A stretch of 64,000 nucleotides of DNA, taken from NCBI GenBank assembly GCA_036844945.1, contig DAIUEV010000007.1:1-64000 (forward strand), given 5' to 3'. Below are positions 50,138-57,762 of this stretch, piece after piece. The position numbers and the translations under genes are program-made. The DNA is from Palsa-461 sp036844945. GTDB lineage: Bacteria > Actinomycetota > Acidimicrobiia > Acidimicrobiales > RAAP-2. Below the pieces are notes generated by a model. The model did not search any database. It worked only from the letters and a program-made list of their open reading frames with translations, and was not told the origin of the DNA. The first letter of the stretch is position 1. Every line of letters starts with the position of its first letter.

Positions 50138-51834
50138 GTGTGACCCCCACCTGGTTCGGCCCCGAGGCGAGGCCCCTGTTCGGGTGGTTGCACGTTCCCG
50201 ACGGCGGGCGGGCCCGGGGCGCGGTGGTGCTCTGCCCCCCGATCGCCCGTGAGCTTGCCGCGACCCACGGCACCTACCAGTTCCTGGCCGAGGCGCTCGC
50301 CGATGCCGGACTCCTCGCGATCCGCTTCGACTACGACGGGACGGGCGACTCCTCCGGGGCCCTCACGGACCCAGGTCGGGTCGCGGCCTGGCTGGAGAGC
50401 ATCGAGGCTGCCGTCGCACTCGCCCGGGCCAGCTTCAGCGGTCCGGTGTCCCTGCTCGGCATGCGGGTGGGCGCCCTCCTCGCCGCGGTGGCCGCCGCCC
50501 GGGTCGGGTCGATCGATGCGCTGGTGCTCTGGGACCCGGTACCCGGTCGAGCCTTCCTCCGATCCGAGGGGGCGCTCCGCCGCCTCAACTTCGAGGACGC
50601 GGTGGTGGACAACGGCGGTATCGAACTTCCCGGGTTCGTCCTCGATCGGGCGACCGTCACCGATCTCGGCGCCCTCGGTGTGTCGGCCGGCGGCCGGCGG
50701 CCCTCGCGGACCCTGTTCCTCACCCGACCCCGCCAGAGGCCCCTGGCCGAGCTCGCCGAGGCGCTCGATTCGTCCGCCGAGCAGGCCGAGGCGCAAGGCC
50801 AGGAGCTGCTGCTCGAGGTCGATCCCAGCCGACGCCAGGTGCCGACCGCGACCATCTCTCGGATCGTCGAGTGGCTCGCCGCGGCGGTCCCGGACACGGC
50901 GGCACCGGTGACTCTCCGCTCACGGACCACCGCGACGCTCCCCTCCCCCGACGGGGACCTCATCGAGCGGGTTGTGTGGCTGGGGCCACACCGGATGTTC
51001 GGGATCTCGGCAGAGCCGGAACACCTCTCGTCCGCACCCACCGTCCTCATGCTCAACGCCGGAGCCGAATGGCACGTGGGCCCGAACCGGTTGTGGGTCG
51101 AGCTCTCCCGCCAGTGGGCCGCCGCGGGGTTCCGGTGCGTACGCTTCGACGAGACCGGCCTCGGCGACACCCCGCCTCGCCCGGGGCTGGAAGCCCAGGT
51201 CGTTCGCGCCCCCGAGGCGATGGACGACGTCGGCGACGCGGCCGAGGCGCTCGAGCCCGACCCGACCAACGTCGTGCTGCTCGGTCTGTGCTCCGGCGGC
51301 TACCAGGCGCTCGAGAATGCGCTCCTCCGCCCGGTCCGAGCCGTCTACGCGATCAACCCGGGGTTGCACTTCACCCCGCCCGAGATGACGTATGGGCCGA
51401 TGGATGCCCGGCGGAGGATCTGCTGGCCGGTGCCTGGCCTGGCCATCACCTATCGGTGGTCGCTCCTCACCCGCGCAGGACGTCGGCTGCGCGAGGCGAT
51501 CCGGACCCTCTGGATCGCCTCGTTGCGACGCCGCCTGATCGGGGGCTTCTGGGTACTGCGGCACCTCTTCAACGCGGACAGCTCGAGGACGGCCTCGAGC
51601 TGGCTCGACGAGCTGCGCGCCGAAGGCGTCGAGGTGCTGGTGGTGTGCGGTGAGGACGAAGCCCGACCGTTCGGCGACGCCGCCCGCGGCTCGACGGTCG
51701 GCGACACCATCCGGGTCGAAGTGGTCCCGGGGCTCGATCACGCGCTGACGTCGGCTGTGGGGCGCGACGAGGTCGTCCACCGGCTGACGGAACATCTGGT
51801 CGGACACTTCGCGCGCCCGCGCCAGCTGCTCTGA
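50134..51834 (+). CDS. Tandem alpha/beta hydrolase, two domains in one chain
   Basis: A 566-residue protein of two alpha/beta-hydrolase halves. Half 1 (about 1-260): GAVVLCPPIARELAATHG, AIRFDYDGTGDSSG, and the elbow GMRVGALLA, with Arg where the nucleophile Ser should be. Half 2 (about 290-566): TVLMLNAGAEWHVGPNRLW, CVRFDETGLGDTPP, the elbow LLGLCSGGYQA (Cys/Ser at the nucleophile place), and the late His in PGLDHALT. The sequence style recalls the paired hydrolases of exosortase/exopolysaccharide loci. It may release or transfer the carrier-bound product. ATG 50134 overlaps the ligase TGA. Confidence 0.83.
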   Translation: MSVTPTWFGPEARPLFGWLHVPDGGRARGAVVLCPPIARELAATHGTYQFLAEALADAGLLAIRFDYDGTGDSSGALTDPGRVAAWLESIEAAVALARASFSGPVSLLGMRVGALLAAVAAARVGSIDALVLWDPVPGRAFLRSEGALRRLNFEDAVVDNGGIELPGFVLDRATVTDLGALGVSAGGRRPSRTLFLTRPRQRPLAELAEALDSSAEQAEAQGQELLLEVDPSRRQVPTATISRIVEWLAAAVPDTAAPVTLRSRTTATLPSPDGDLIERVVWLGPHRMFGISAEPEHLSSAPTVLMLNAGAEWHVGPNRLWVELSRQWAAAGFRCVRFDETGLGDTPPRPGLEAQVVRAPEAMDDVGDAAEALEPDPTNVVLLGLCSGGYQALENALLRPVRAVYAINPGLHFTPPEMTYGPMDARRRICWPVPGLAITYRWSLLTRAGRRLREAIRTLWIASLRRRLIGGFWVLRHLFNADSSRTASSWLDELRAEGVEVLVVCGEDEARPFGDAARGSTVGDTIRVEVVPGLDHALTSAVGRDEVVHRLTEHLVGHFARPRQLL

Positions 51835-51872
51835 GGGGAAGCTCCCCGCGCAGTCAACCCTTCCTCGGAAGG
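51835..51872. terminator. Two short hairpins between converging genes
   Basis: GGGGA-AGC-TCCCC (51835-51847) directly after the hydrolase stop and CCTTCC-TC-GGAAGG (51859-51872) lie between the hydrolase gene and the opposing MgtA gene. No T tract. Plausible bidirectional termination zone. Confidence 0.4.
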
Positions 51873-51885
51873 CACCGTTTCGACG

Positions 51886-54588
51886 CTAGGCAGCTCTGCT
51901 GGAGCTTCGTTCGTCTTCGTTCTCAAAGCGTATGAAACGTGACGCCCGGCGGCGGACGCGCCGCTCCAGCCGTTCGTCGTGGGTGGAGGCAGGTCGGGGA
52001 GTTCGGGCATGGGGGGCGCGGTAGAAACGGGTCTTGGCCAGTTCGACGAGCAGCAGATAGACGAGCACCATCCCGAACAGAATCAGGAAGAACCTTGTCG
52101 GCAACGGGCTGAAACCGAGCAGGTGCGCGACGCCCGTGTAGGGCAGGACCGCGCCGACCAAGGCCGCCCCGGTCGGGACCAGAAGCATCGGCACGCTGGG
52201 CCGGCTCTTGAGAAACGGCACCCGCCTCGTACGGATCACGTAGATGACGAGCGTCTGGGTGGCGATCGACTCCACGAACCAGCCGGTTCTGAACTCGGTG
52301 TGGCCGGCGTGGAGCAAAGAAAGCATCACCCAGAACGTAAGGAAGTCGAAGATCGAGCTCACCGGGCCGAAGACGGACATGAAGCGTCGAATGAACTTCA
52401 TGTCCCACGCGGCCGGCCGAGCCAAGGCCTCAGGGTCCACTCGGTCGGTCGGGATCACCAACTGGCCGGTGTTGTAGAGCAGGTTGTTGAGGAGAATTTG
52501 GGTTGGCAGCATCGGCAGGAACGAAAGAAATGCCGAGGCCCCGGCGGCACTGAACATATTGCCGAAGTTCGAAGAAGTGGACATCAAGACGTACTTCATC
52601 GTGTTGGCAAAGATGCGGCGGCCCTCCATGACTCCTTCCGCCAGCACGCCGAGGTCCTTCTCGAGCAGCACCACATCGGCCGCGTCCTTGGCCACGTCGG
52701 TTCCCGAATCCACTGATATCCCGACGTCGGCATGGTGCAGCGCGACCGCATCGTTCACCCCGTCCCCGAGGAACGCCACATCCCTTCCGGTGCGTCGGGC
52801 GACCTTGATGATCCTCGACTTCTGCTCGGGGCCGATCCGAGCGAACACCGTCGTGGTCGGGATCACAGCCTCGAGCTGGTCGTCGTCGAGCGACTCGAGC
52901 TCGCCACCACTGAGTACCCCCGCGCAGTCGACCCCGATGTCCGAGCACACCTTGGCCGCCACCAAGCCGTTGTCCCCGGTGATGATCTTCACCTCCACAC
53001 CCAACCGTTGGAGCTGGACGATGGAGGCGCCCGCGTCGGCCTTCGGGCGGTCGGCGAAGGTCAGGAACCCGACCAACGCCAAACCCTGTTCATCCTCGGC
53101 CGTCAGCCCTTCCAGACCCTGGGCCGGGCGTGTCGCCACGGCCACCACCCGGGCACCTTCAGCGAACAACGCGTCCAACGCCGGCCGAGCCCCGTCGGGG
53201 ACGGTCGCGCAGCGGTCGAGCACGACTTCGGGTGCACCCTTGGTGATCAAGGATGGTCTTCCGTCGGGGTCCATGACCAGAACCGAACCAAGCTGCCGCT
53301 CGTGGTCAAAGGGAAGGACTGCCATTCGCTGATAGGCAGCGGCCGTCGCGGCGACCTCGCCTCCGGCATCGGCGCCGGGTGCGGACCACAGGGCTTGGTC
53401 CAACGCATTTCCCCCGACCGGCCCGTCCGGAGTGACCGTCGCTTCGTTGCACACCAGCCCGAGCAGCAGTGCACGATCACTCTTCTGCCCCTCGGCGTCC
53501 AGACCCCTCTGAAAGGTGATCGCCCCTTCGGTGAGGGTGCCGGTCTTGTCCGTGAAAAGTATCTCGATATTGCCGAGGTCTTCGATGGCCACTAGCCGTT
53601 TGACCAGCACCTTCTTCGCGGCGAGAGCGCGCGAGCCGGACGACAGGCTCACCGTCACGATGGCCGGCATCATCTCGGGGGCGATGCCGACGGCAATGGC
53701 CAGCGAGAAGAGCAATGCTTCAATGAGAGGTCTCGACAGTGCCACGTTGACGATGAAGATGAACGCCGTCAGGATGGCCGCCACCTCGAACAAGAAGCGC
53801 GAGAAGCGCGACAGGCCGACCTCGAAAGCCGTCCGCCCCTGCTTCTCGGCCAAGCCCGCCGCGATCTGCCCGAAGGCAGTGCTGGATCCCGTCCGGATCA
53901 CCACGCCGACGGCAGACCCCTCGTGGACGATTGTCCCCATGAAGGCGCATCCCGGGTGATCAAGCGCCTGGCGGTCTGTAACGAGTTCCACCGACTTGGC
54001 CACCGGCATCGACTCTCCGGTCAGCACTCCTTCATCGCATTCGAGCTCATCGACCTTCATCAAGCGGAGGTCGGCCGGAACGAGAGCGCCAATACGCAGT
54101 AACACCACGTCACCGGGCACCAGGCTGGTCACCGGGACCCGGCTGACTCGACCGTCCCTGCGAACCTCGGCCTCGTGCCGGATCTTGCCACGAAGGGAGG
54201 CCATCGCCACCTCCGCTCGATACTCGTTGAAGAACCCCAGACCGACGCTGAGGACAACGATGGCCGCGATAATGACTGCATTGCTGCCGCCGCCGGTCAG
54301 TCCTGAAACGAGCGCAGCCCCGAGCAGAAGAATCAAAATCGGGTTTCGAATCTGACGGAAGAGGACGGCCGTGGCATGTACCCGACGTGTACTGAGCGCG
54401 TTTGGCCCGAACCGTTGAAGCCGCTCCGCTGCATCGACGGAGGAAAGCCCATCAGGGCCACTCGCCATACGCGCGAAGACGTCGTCGGGCGAAAGACCCG
54501 CGGCCTCGTCCAGGTCCAACTCCTCGGACGACACGAGCGCCGCCTCGGCCGCGTGTGCCTCCTTGCCATTGGGACTCGATACCGGCAC
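51886..54588 (-). CDS. mgtA: Mg2+-importing P-type ATPase, MgtA type
   Basis: A 900-residue type IIIB P-ATPase of the plasma membrane. Actuator loop DEGVLTGESMPVAKS, membrane motif IAVGIAPEMMPAIV, phosphorylation site LFTDKTGTLTEGA (about residue 345), nucleotide site LITKGAPEVVLDRC, hinge GDGVNDAVALHHADVGISVDSGTDVAKDAADVVLLE. Ten helices in total and a basic C-terminal tail. GTG 54588. Codons look less GC-saturated than in the flanks. A histidine kinase gene lies upstream in the same direction. No Mg2+ riboswitch was recognised in the 260-bp leader. Confidence 0.95.
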   Translation of the reverse strand: MPVSSPNGKEAHAAEAALVSSEELDLDEAAGLSPDDVFARMASGPDGLSSVDAAERLQRFGPNALSTRRVHATAVLFRQIRNPILILLLGAALVSGLTGGGSNAVIIAAIVVLSVGLGFFNEYRAEVAMASLRGKIRHEAEVRRDGRVSRVPVTSLVPGDVVLLRIGALVPADLRLMKVDELECDEGVLTGESMPVAKSVELVTDRQALDHPGCAFMGTIVHEGSAVGVVIRTGSSTAFGQIAAGLAEKQGRTAFEVGLSRFSRFLFEVAAILTAFIFIVNVALSRPLIEALLFSLAIAVGIAPEMMPAIVTVSLSSGSRALAAKKVLVKRLVAIEDLGNIEILFTDKTGTLTEGAITFQRGLDAEGQKSDRALLLGLVCNEATVTPDGPVGGNALDQALWSAPGADAGGEVAATAAAYQRMAVLPFDHERQLGSVLVMDPDGRPSLITKGAPEVVLDRCATVPDGARPALDALFAEGARVVAVATRPAQGLEGLTAEDEQGLALVGFLTFADRPKADAGASIVQLQRLGVEVKIITGDNGLVAAKVCSDIGVDCAGVLSGGELESLDDDQLEAVIPTTTVFARIGPEQKSRIIKVARRTGRDVAFLGDGVNDAVALHHADVGISVDSGTDVAKDAADVVLLEKDLGVLAEGVMEGRRIFANTMKYVLMSTSSNFGNMFSAAGASAFLSFLPMLPTQILLNNLLYNTGQLVIPTDRVDPEALARPAAWDMKFIRRFMSVFGPVSSIFDFLTFWVMLSLLHAGHTEFRTGWFVESIATQTLVIYVIRTRRVPFLKSRPSVPMLLVPTGAALVGAVLPYTGVAHLLGFSPLPTRFFLILFGMVLVYLLLVELAKTRFYRAPHARTPRPASTHDERLERRVRRRASRFIRFENEDERSSSRAA

Positions 54589-54746
54589 GACGTGCTCCGA
54601 CAGCCCTACAACGTTCCGTGTGGCAACACCGACCCGCGCACAGCGCGCCAGCCACGAAGTGGAATCGGATCCGGGGAACCTCCCGTTTCGCCGATACCGA
54701 AGTTGAGGGTCACCCGATGAGCCTGGGATCCGAGGACGTTACGACA

Positions 54747-54762
54747 GGGCATCACGATGCCC
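54747..54762. promoter_or_regulatory. Palindrome GGGCATC-AC-GATGCCC upstream of mgtA
   Basis: Perfect 7-bp arms with a 2-bp centre in the 260-bp space between the kinase stop (54849) and the mgtA start (54588). It could be a dimeric repressor/activator site for mgtA or a small hairpin ending the kinase message. Confidence 0.4.
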
Positions 54763-54848
54763 GTCCCTCGGGGAGTGGTCGTCCAGTGGGAGGGGGTCAG
54801 CGTCCAAGCGTCGGCAATCCGAGGAACAGCGCCACCGACCAACGACGC

Positions 54849-56006
54849 TCAATCGCCTTGGTTGAGAGGCACTCGCCACGTGAGCACTGTTCCTCCGCTC
54901 ACAGGGCTCTCGATGGTGAACTCGCCATGGAGCTTCTCGGCCCGCCGACACATGTTGACCAAGCCCAGGCCTCCCTCGGTGGTCTCGGTTGTCGCACCGA
55001 TGCCACGCCCGTTGTCGATGACTTGAAGTCGGCAGTTGCCATTTTCCACGCTGAGACGAACTTGGGCCTGGGTGGCCTCGGCGTGACGACCGATGTTGGT
55101 CACCGCCTCTCGAAGCGTGGCCAGCAGTTGCTCGGCGATCTGATCGGATATCGCCGAGTCGATCGGGCCATCGAAGACACCTCTGACCGTGTATCCCACC
55201 ACCGGATCAAGATTGTGAAGCTGCTCCAAGACCTTCGCCCGCAGGCCTTCATCTTCGCGGTCCAGACCAAGCTCGAAGATGCTGGAGCGGACCTGACGGA
55301 TGGTGCCATCGACGCGGTCAATCGCTTTGTACAGACGCTCGGCTGTGTGGGGTTCCTTCGTCGAACCGGCCAGCGATTGGAGATGGAGTCCGAGCGCGAA
55401 CAGATCCTGGATCACCGTGTCATGGAGGTCCCGAGCTACCCGGTCGCGATCTTCCCCGACCGCATGCTCTCGAACTCTTTGGTGAAGGCGAGCGTTCTCA
55501 ATGGCGATACCAGCCGCCAGCGAGAGGGCCCCAACCAGGGATTCGTCATCCGTGGTGAACTCGGACCAACCGATCTTGTCGGTGAGAAAGAGGATGCCGT
55601 AGATCTCCCCTCGCACCGCGATGGGCACACCCAGAAACGAGGTCATTGTCGGGTGGTGGGCCGGAAACCCGAAGCTTTCGGCGTGAGCGCCGAGATCGGC
55701 CAGGCGCAGTGGCCGTGGGTCGGTGATGAGCAACCCAAGTACCCCCTTGCCGGTCGGTCGCAGGCCGATGGCGGTCTCCTCCTCGGCCGAGAGCCCCACG
55801 GTCAGGAAATCGGAGAGACCGGTCCGGTCATCGTTCAACACTCCGAGTGCGCCATAGCGGGCCCCGGTCATCGACTGAGCTTCTTCCATCACATGCCCGA
55901 GCAGAACGGGAAGGTCGAGATCGGCCTCAATGAGAAGGATGGCTTCAAGCACTCTTCGCAGACGCACGGGATCTTCGATGGCGTGATAGGGCATCGCACT
56001 GCTCAC
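54849..56006 (-). CDS. GAF-domain sensor histidine kinase, NarL-partner (DevS-like) type
   Basis: A 385-residue soluble kinase. One GAF domain at about 30-180 (ALGVLNDDRTGLSDFLTVG, SFLGVPIAVRGEIYGILFL). HisKA_3 with the phospho-His in DRVARDLHDTVIQDLF. HATPase with EAVTNIGRHAEATQ, IDNGRGIG and GGLGLVNMCRRAEKLHG. The layout is that of DevS/DosT kinases, though those have two GAF domains. No response regulator gene is adjacent, so the partner is elsewhere. GTG 56006. It lies upstream of mgtA in the same orientation, which suggests but does not prove a stress link. Confidence 0.9.
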   Translation of the reverse strand: MSSAMPYHAIEDPVRLRRVLEAILLIEADLDLPVLLGHVMEEAQSMTGARYGALGVLNDDRTGLSDFLTVGLSAEEETAIGLRPTGKGVLGLLITDPRPLRLADLGAHAESFGFPAHHPTMTSFLGVPIAVRGEIYGILFLTDKIGWSEFTTDDESLVGALSLAAGIAIENARLHQRVREHAVGEDRDRVARDLHDTVIQDLFALGLHLQSLAGSTKEPHTAERLYKAIDRVDGTIRQVRSSIFELGLDREDEGLRAKVLEQLHNLDPVVGYTVRGVFDGPIDSAISDQIAEQLLATLREAVTNIGRHAEATQAQVRLSVENGNCRLQVIDNGRGIGATTETTEGGLGLVNMCRRAEKLHGEFTIESPVSGGTVLTWRVPLNQGD

Positions 56007-56591
56007 TGTCTAGAGATCTGGGTAGAACTCGGGGAAACAGCGCACCCAGGGGCTGTCGTGCAACCATCCACACCCCGCGACGTGATCAAGGTCGCCCGAC
56101 TCAACCTGCCCAGGACCCCGCATGAGCGCGATGATCGCAGCGGCGCGTTGGGAGATTGCTTGTGGCTCGCCCGAGATCGGATCGTTTCGATCGCCGAGGA
56201 AGGTGGACGCTCTCCCGATAGCCACGCGACTCCCCGCGGTGCCAGGAGGCACCCGCCAGGGTCTGGGGCGGAAGCCGCTCTTATTAGACCGCCCCGGAGA
56301 CTACCTGGTTCGCTGGGCTTTCGGCCGACACCGAAGCCGGGGTGACGCGGTTCTGACCCCCGCCTGGCGTGACTGGCCCACCGGTGGGCCGCGCCCGAGG
56401 AGGACCGTCGGCCAAGACACAGGCGCCCAAATGCCGGTTTTGGCCGGGCGACCGAGCCCGGGCGACCCCTTCATGGCCTACGGACCGCAACTCCGACACC
56501 GAGGCGCTCAATCGGCGCGGCCCTTTGCCCCTCGTTCGACGGCCCTCACACGATTCCGGCGTCGCCGGGCCTGTGGTAGGCCATCGCCACA
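56007..56591. other. Stretch without a convincing gene
   Basis: An 80-codon minus-strand frame (56010-56252) ends 3 bp before the kinase start, but its sequence shows no family features, and I rate it below even odds as a gene. A hairpin GGGGCGG-N17-CCGCCCC lies at 56266-56296. No tRNA-like cloverleaf or other RNA was recognised. The region has mixed composition, and could hold the remnant of the kinase's missing partner gene, but I cannot show that. Confidence 0.5.
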
Positions 56592-57392
56592 ATGCGGACC
56601 CGGCCCGCCCCGATCCCGCCCTTTTCCGTCGCGGGGCTGGTTCCGAAGCTGATCGCCGGCCGGCTCCGCCGGGCCCGCCCGCCGATGGCGACCCTCCTGT
56701 GTGTCTACCGCCCCGAACATCTCGCCCTCGTGCGCGTGAAGGTCGAGCAGGCCCTCGCATCCCGCTGGCACGTCCGCCTCTGGGCGCTCCATGAGACCGA
56801 CCCGTCGGTCGCCGATCACACCCGCGGCTCTGGACCAGGGGCTCGCTTCGCCCTCCTCAACCGGTTGGCCACAGACCTGCCCGACGACCACTGGTTGGTG
56901 GTCGCCGACGACGACACCCGCATCGCATACCCCTGGACGCTCGCCACCTTTCTCACGGTCTGCGCCCGCATGGGGTTCGACCTCGCCCAGCCGGCGCACC
57001 GCTCCGATAGCTCGCATGGACACGAATTCAACGTCCAGCAACATGGGCTTGCCCGGGAGACCACCTTCGTCGAGACCGGCCCGCTCCTGGCGGTCAGCCC
57101 CCGGCTGCGGCCGCGGATCGTGCCGTTCCCTGAGGGCACCCGCATGGGGTGGTACGCGGACATCGAGTGGACGGACCTCGCGGCCATGGGATACCGCCTC
57201 GGCATCGTCGACGGCGTGCCCCTCGAGCACCTCGCCCACGGCGGGTCCGCCTACGACCAGGCCGAGGAGTTCAAGTGGATGGAGCGGGCCCAGCGGGAAC
57301 GCCGCGTGAACCTGTCCCGCGCGCAGCAGACCGTCCGGGTCCACCGCTGGCTCCCCCTACACGATGCGAGGGCAGTGCAAAGACCTGGCTGA
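56592..57392 (+). CDS. GT-A-like glycosyltransferase family protein, function uncertain
   Basis: A 266-residue soluble protein. The strand ATLLCVYRPEHLALV starts a nucleotide-sugar-type fold and is followed by LPDDHWLVVADDDTRIAY, an Asp-rich DxD-like metal site. Later come EFNVQQHGLARETTFVETGPLLAVSP and GWYADIEWTDLAAMGYRLGIVDG, a pattern of GT2/DUF707-like enzymes. ATG 56592; no strong ribosome site. No partner genes are next to it. Which sugar it would use cannot be read from the sequence. Confidence 0.68.
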   Translation: MRTRPAPIPPFSVAGLVPKLIAGRLRRARPPMATLLCVYRPEHLALVRVKVEQALASRWHVRLWALHETDPSVADHTRGSGPGARFALLNRLATDLPDDHWLVVADDDTRIAYPWTLATFLTVCARMGFDLAQPAHRSDSSHGHEFNVQQHGLARETTFVETGPLLAVSPRLRPRIVPFPEGTRMGWYADIEWTDLAAMGYRLGIVDGVPLEHLAHGGSAYDQAEEFKWMERAQRERRVNLSRAQQTVRVHRWLPLHDARAVQRPG

Positions 57393-57483
57393 CCAGGGCG
57401 TTTCCGGTCGCGCAGAGGTGCTCTGGTTGCCGTCGCCCGGTCCCCGCCGCTCCCCGACACGGGGAGCCAGACGCGGCCGACCA

Positions 57484-57489
57484 TATGCT
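57484..57489 (+). promoter_or_regulatory. Candidate -10 element of the DUF2277 gene (leaderless)
   Basis: TATGCT, 6 nt, then ATG 57496; no Shine-Dalgarno. Confidence 0.45.
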
Positions 57490-57495
57490 CGGCTC

Positions 57496-57762
57496 ATGTG
57501 CCGAAGCATCCAGCGTCTCCACAACGTCGATCCCCCATCGACCTCGGCCGAGGTTCGCGCCGCGGCCCTGCAGTTCGTCCGCAAGATCAGCGGGTCGACC
57601 AAACCCAGCCAGGCCAACACGAATGCGTTCGAGCGCGCCGTCGACGACATTGCGGCAGTGGCCGAGCGGATGCTCGCGGAGCTCGTCTCGCCGGTCCCAC
57701 CGCAGGATCGCGAGCGCGAGGCGGCCCGCCGGCGGGCCGCCCGGGAGGCCGCCCGGGTCTAG
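57496..57762 (+). CDS. DUF2277 family protein
   Basis: An 88-residue protein with the very recognisable DUF2277 pattern: MCRSIQRLHNVDPP, then AALQFVRKISGSTKPSQAN and AFERAVDDIAAVAERML, with a charged helical end. Function unknown for the family. ATG 57496 matches the family N-terminus MCR. Its stop overlaps the stop of the opposing AAA protease gene. Confidence 0.9.
   Translation: MCRSIQRLHNVDPPSTSAEVRAAALQFVRKISGSTKPSQANTNAFERAVDDIAAVAERMLAELVSPVPPQDREREAARRRAAREAARV

Noticed and set aside
54589..54848. Mg2+-sensing riboswitch or DevR/DosR-type box upstream of mgtA
   Set aside because: No recognisable M-box elements or GGGAC-type 20-bp dyad; only the 16-bp palindrome is supported.
56010..56252. 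An 80-codon frame directly upstream of the GAF kinase as a partner gene
   Set aside because: No receiver-domain or DNA-binding features and unconvincing codon pattern; left inside the gene-free stretch.
56007..56591. A tRNA or other structured RNA in the gene-free stretch
   Set aside because: No cloverleaf, T-loop consensus or paired acceptor stem; only one simple hairpin is visible.
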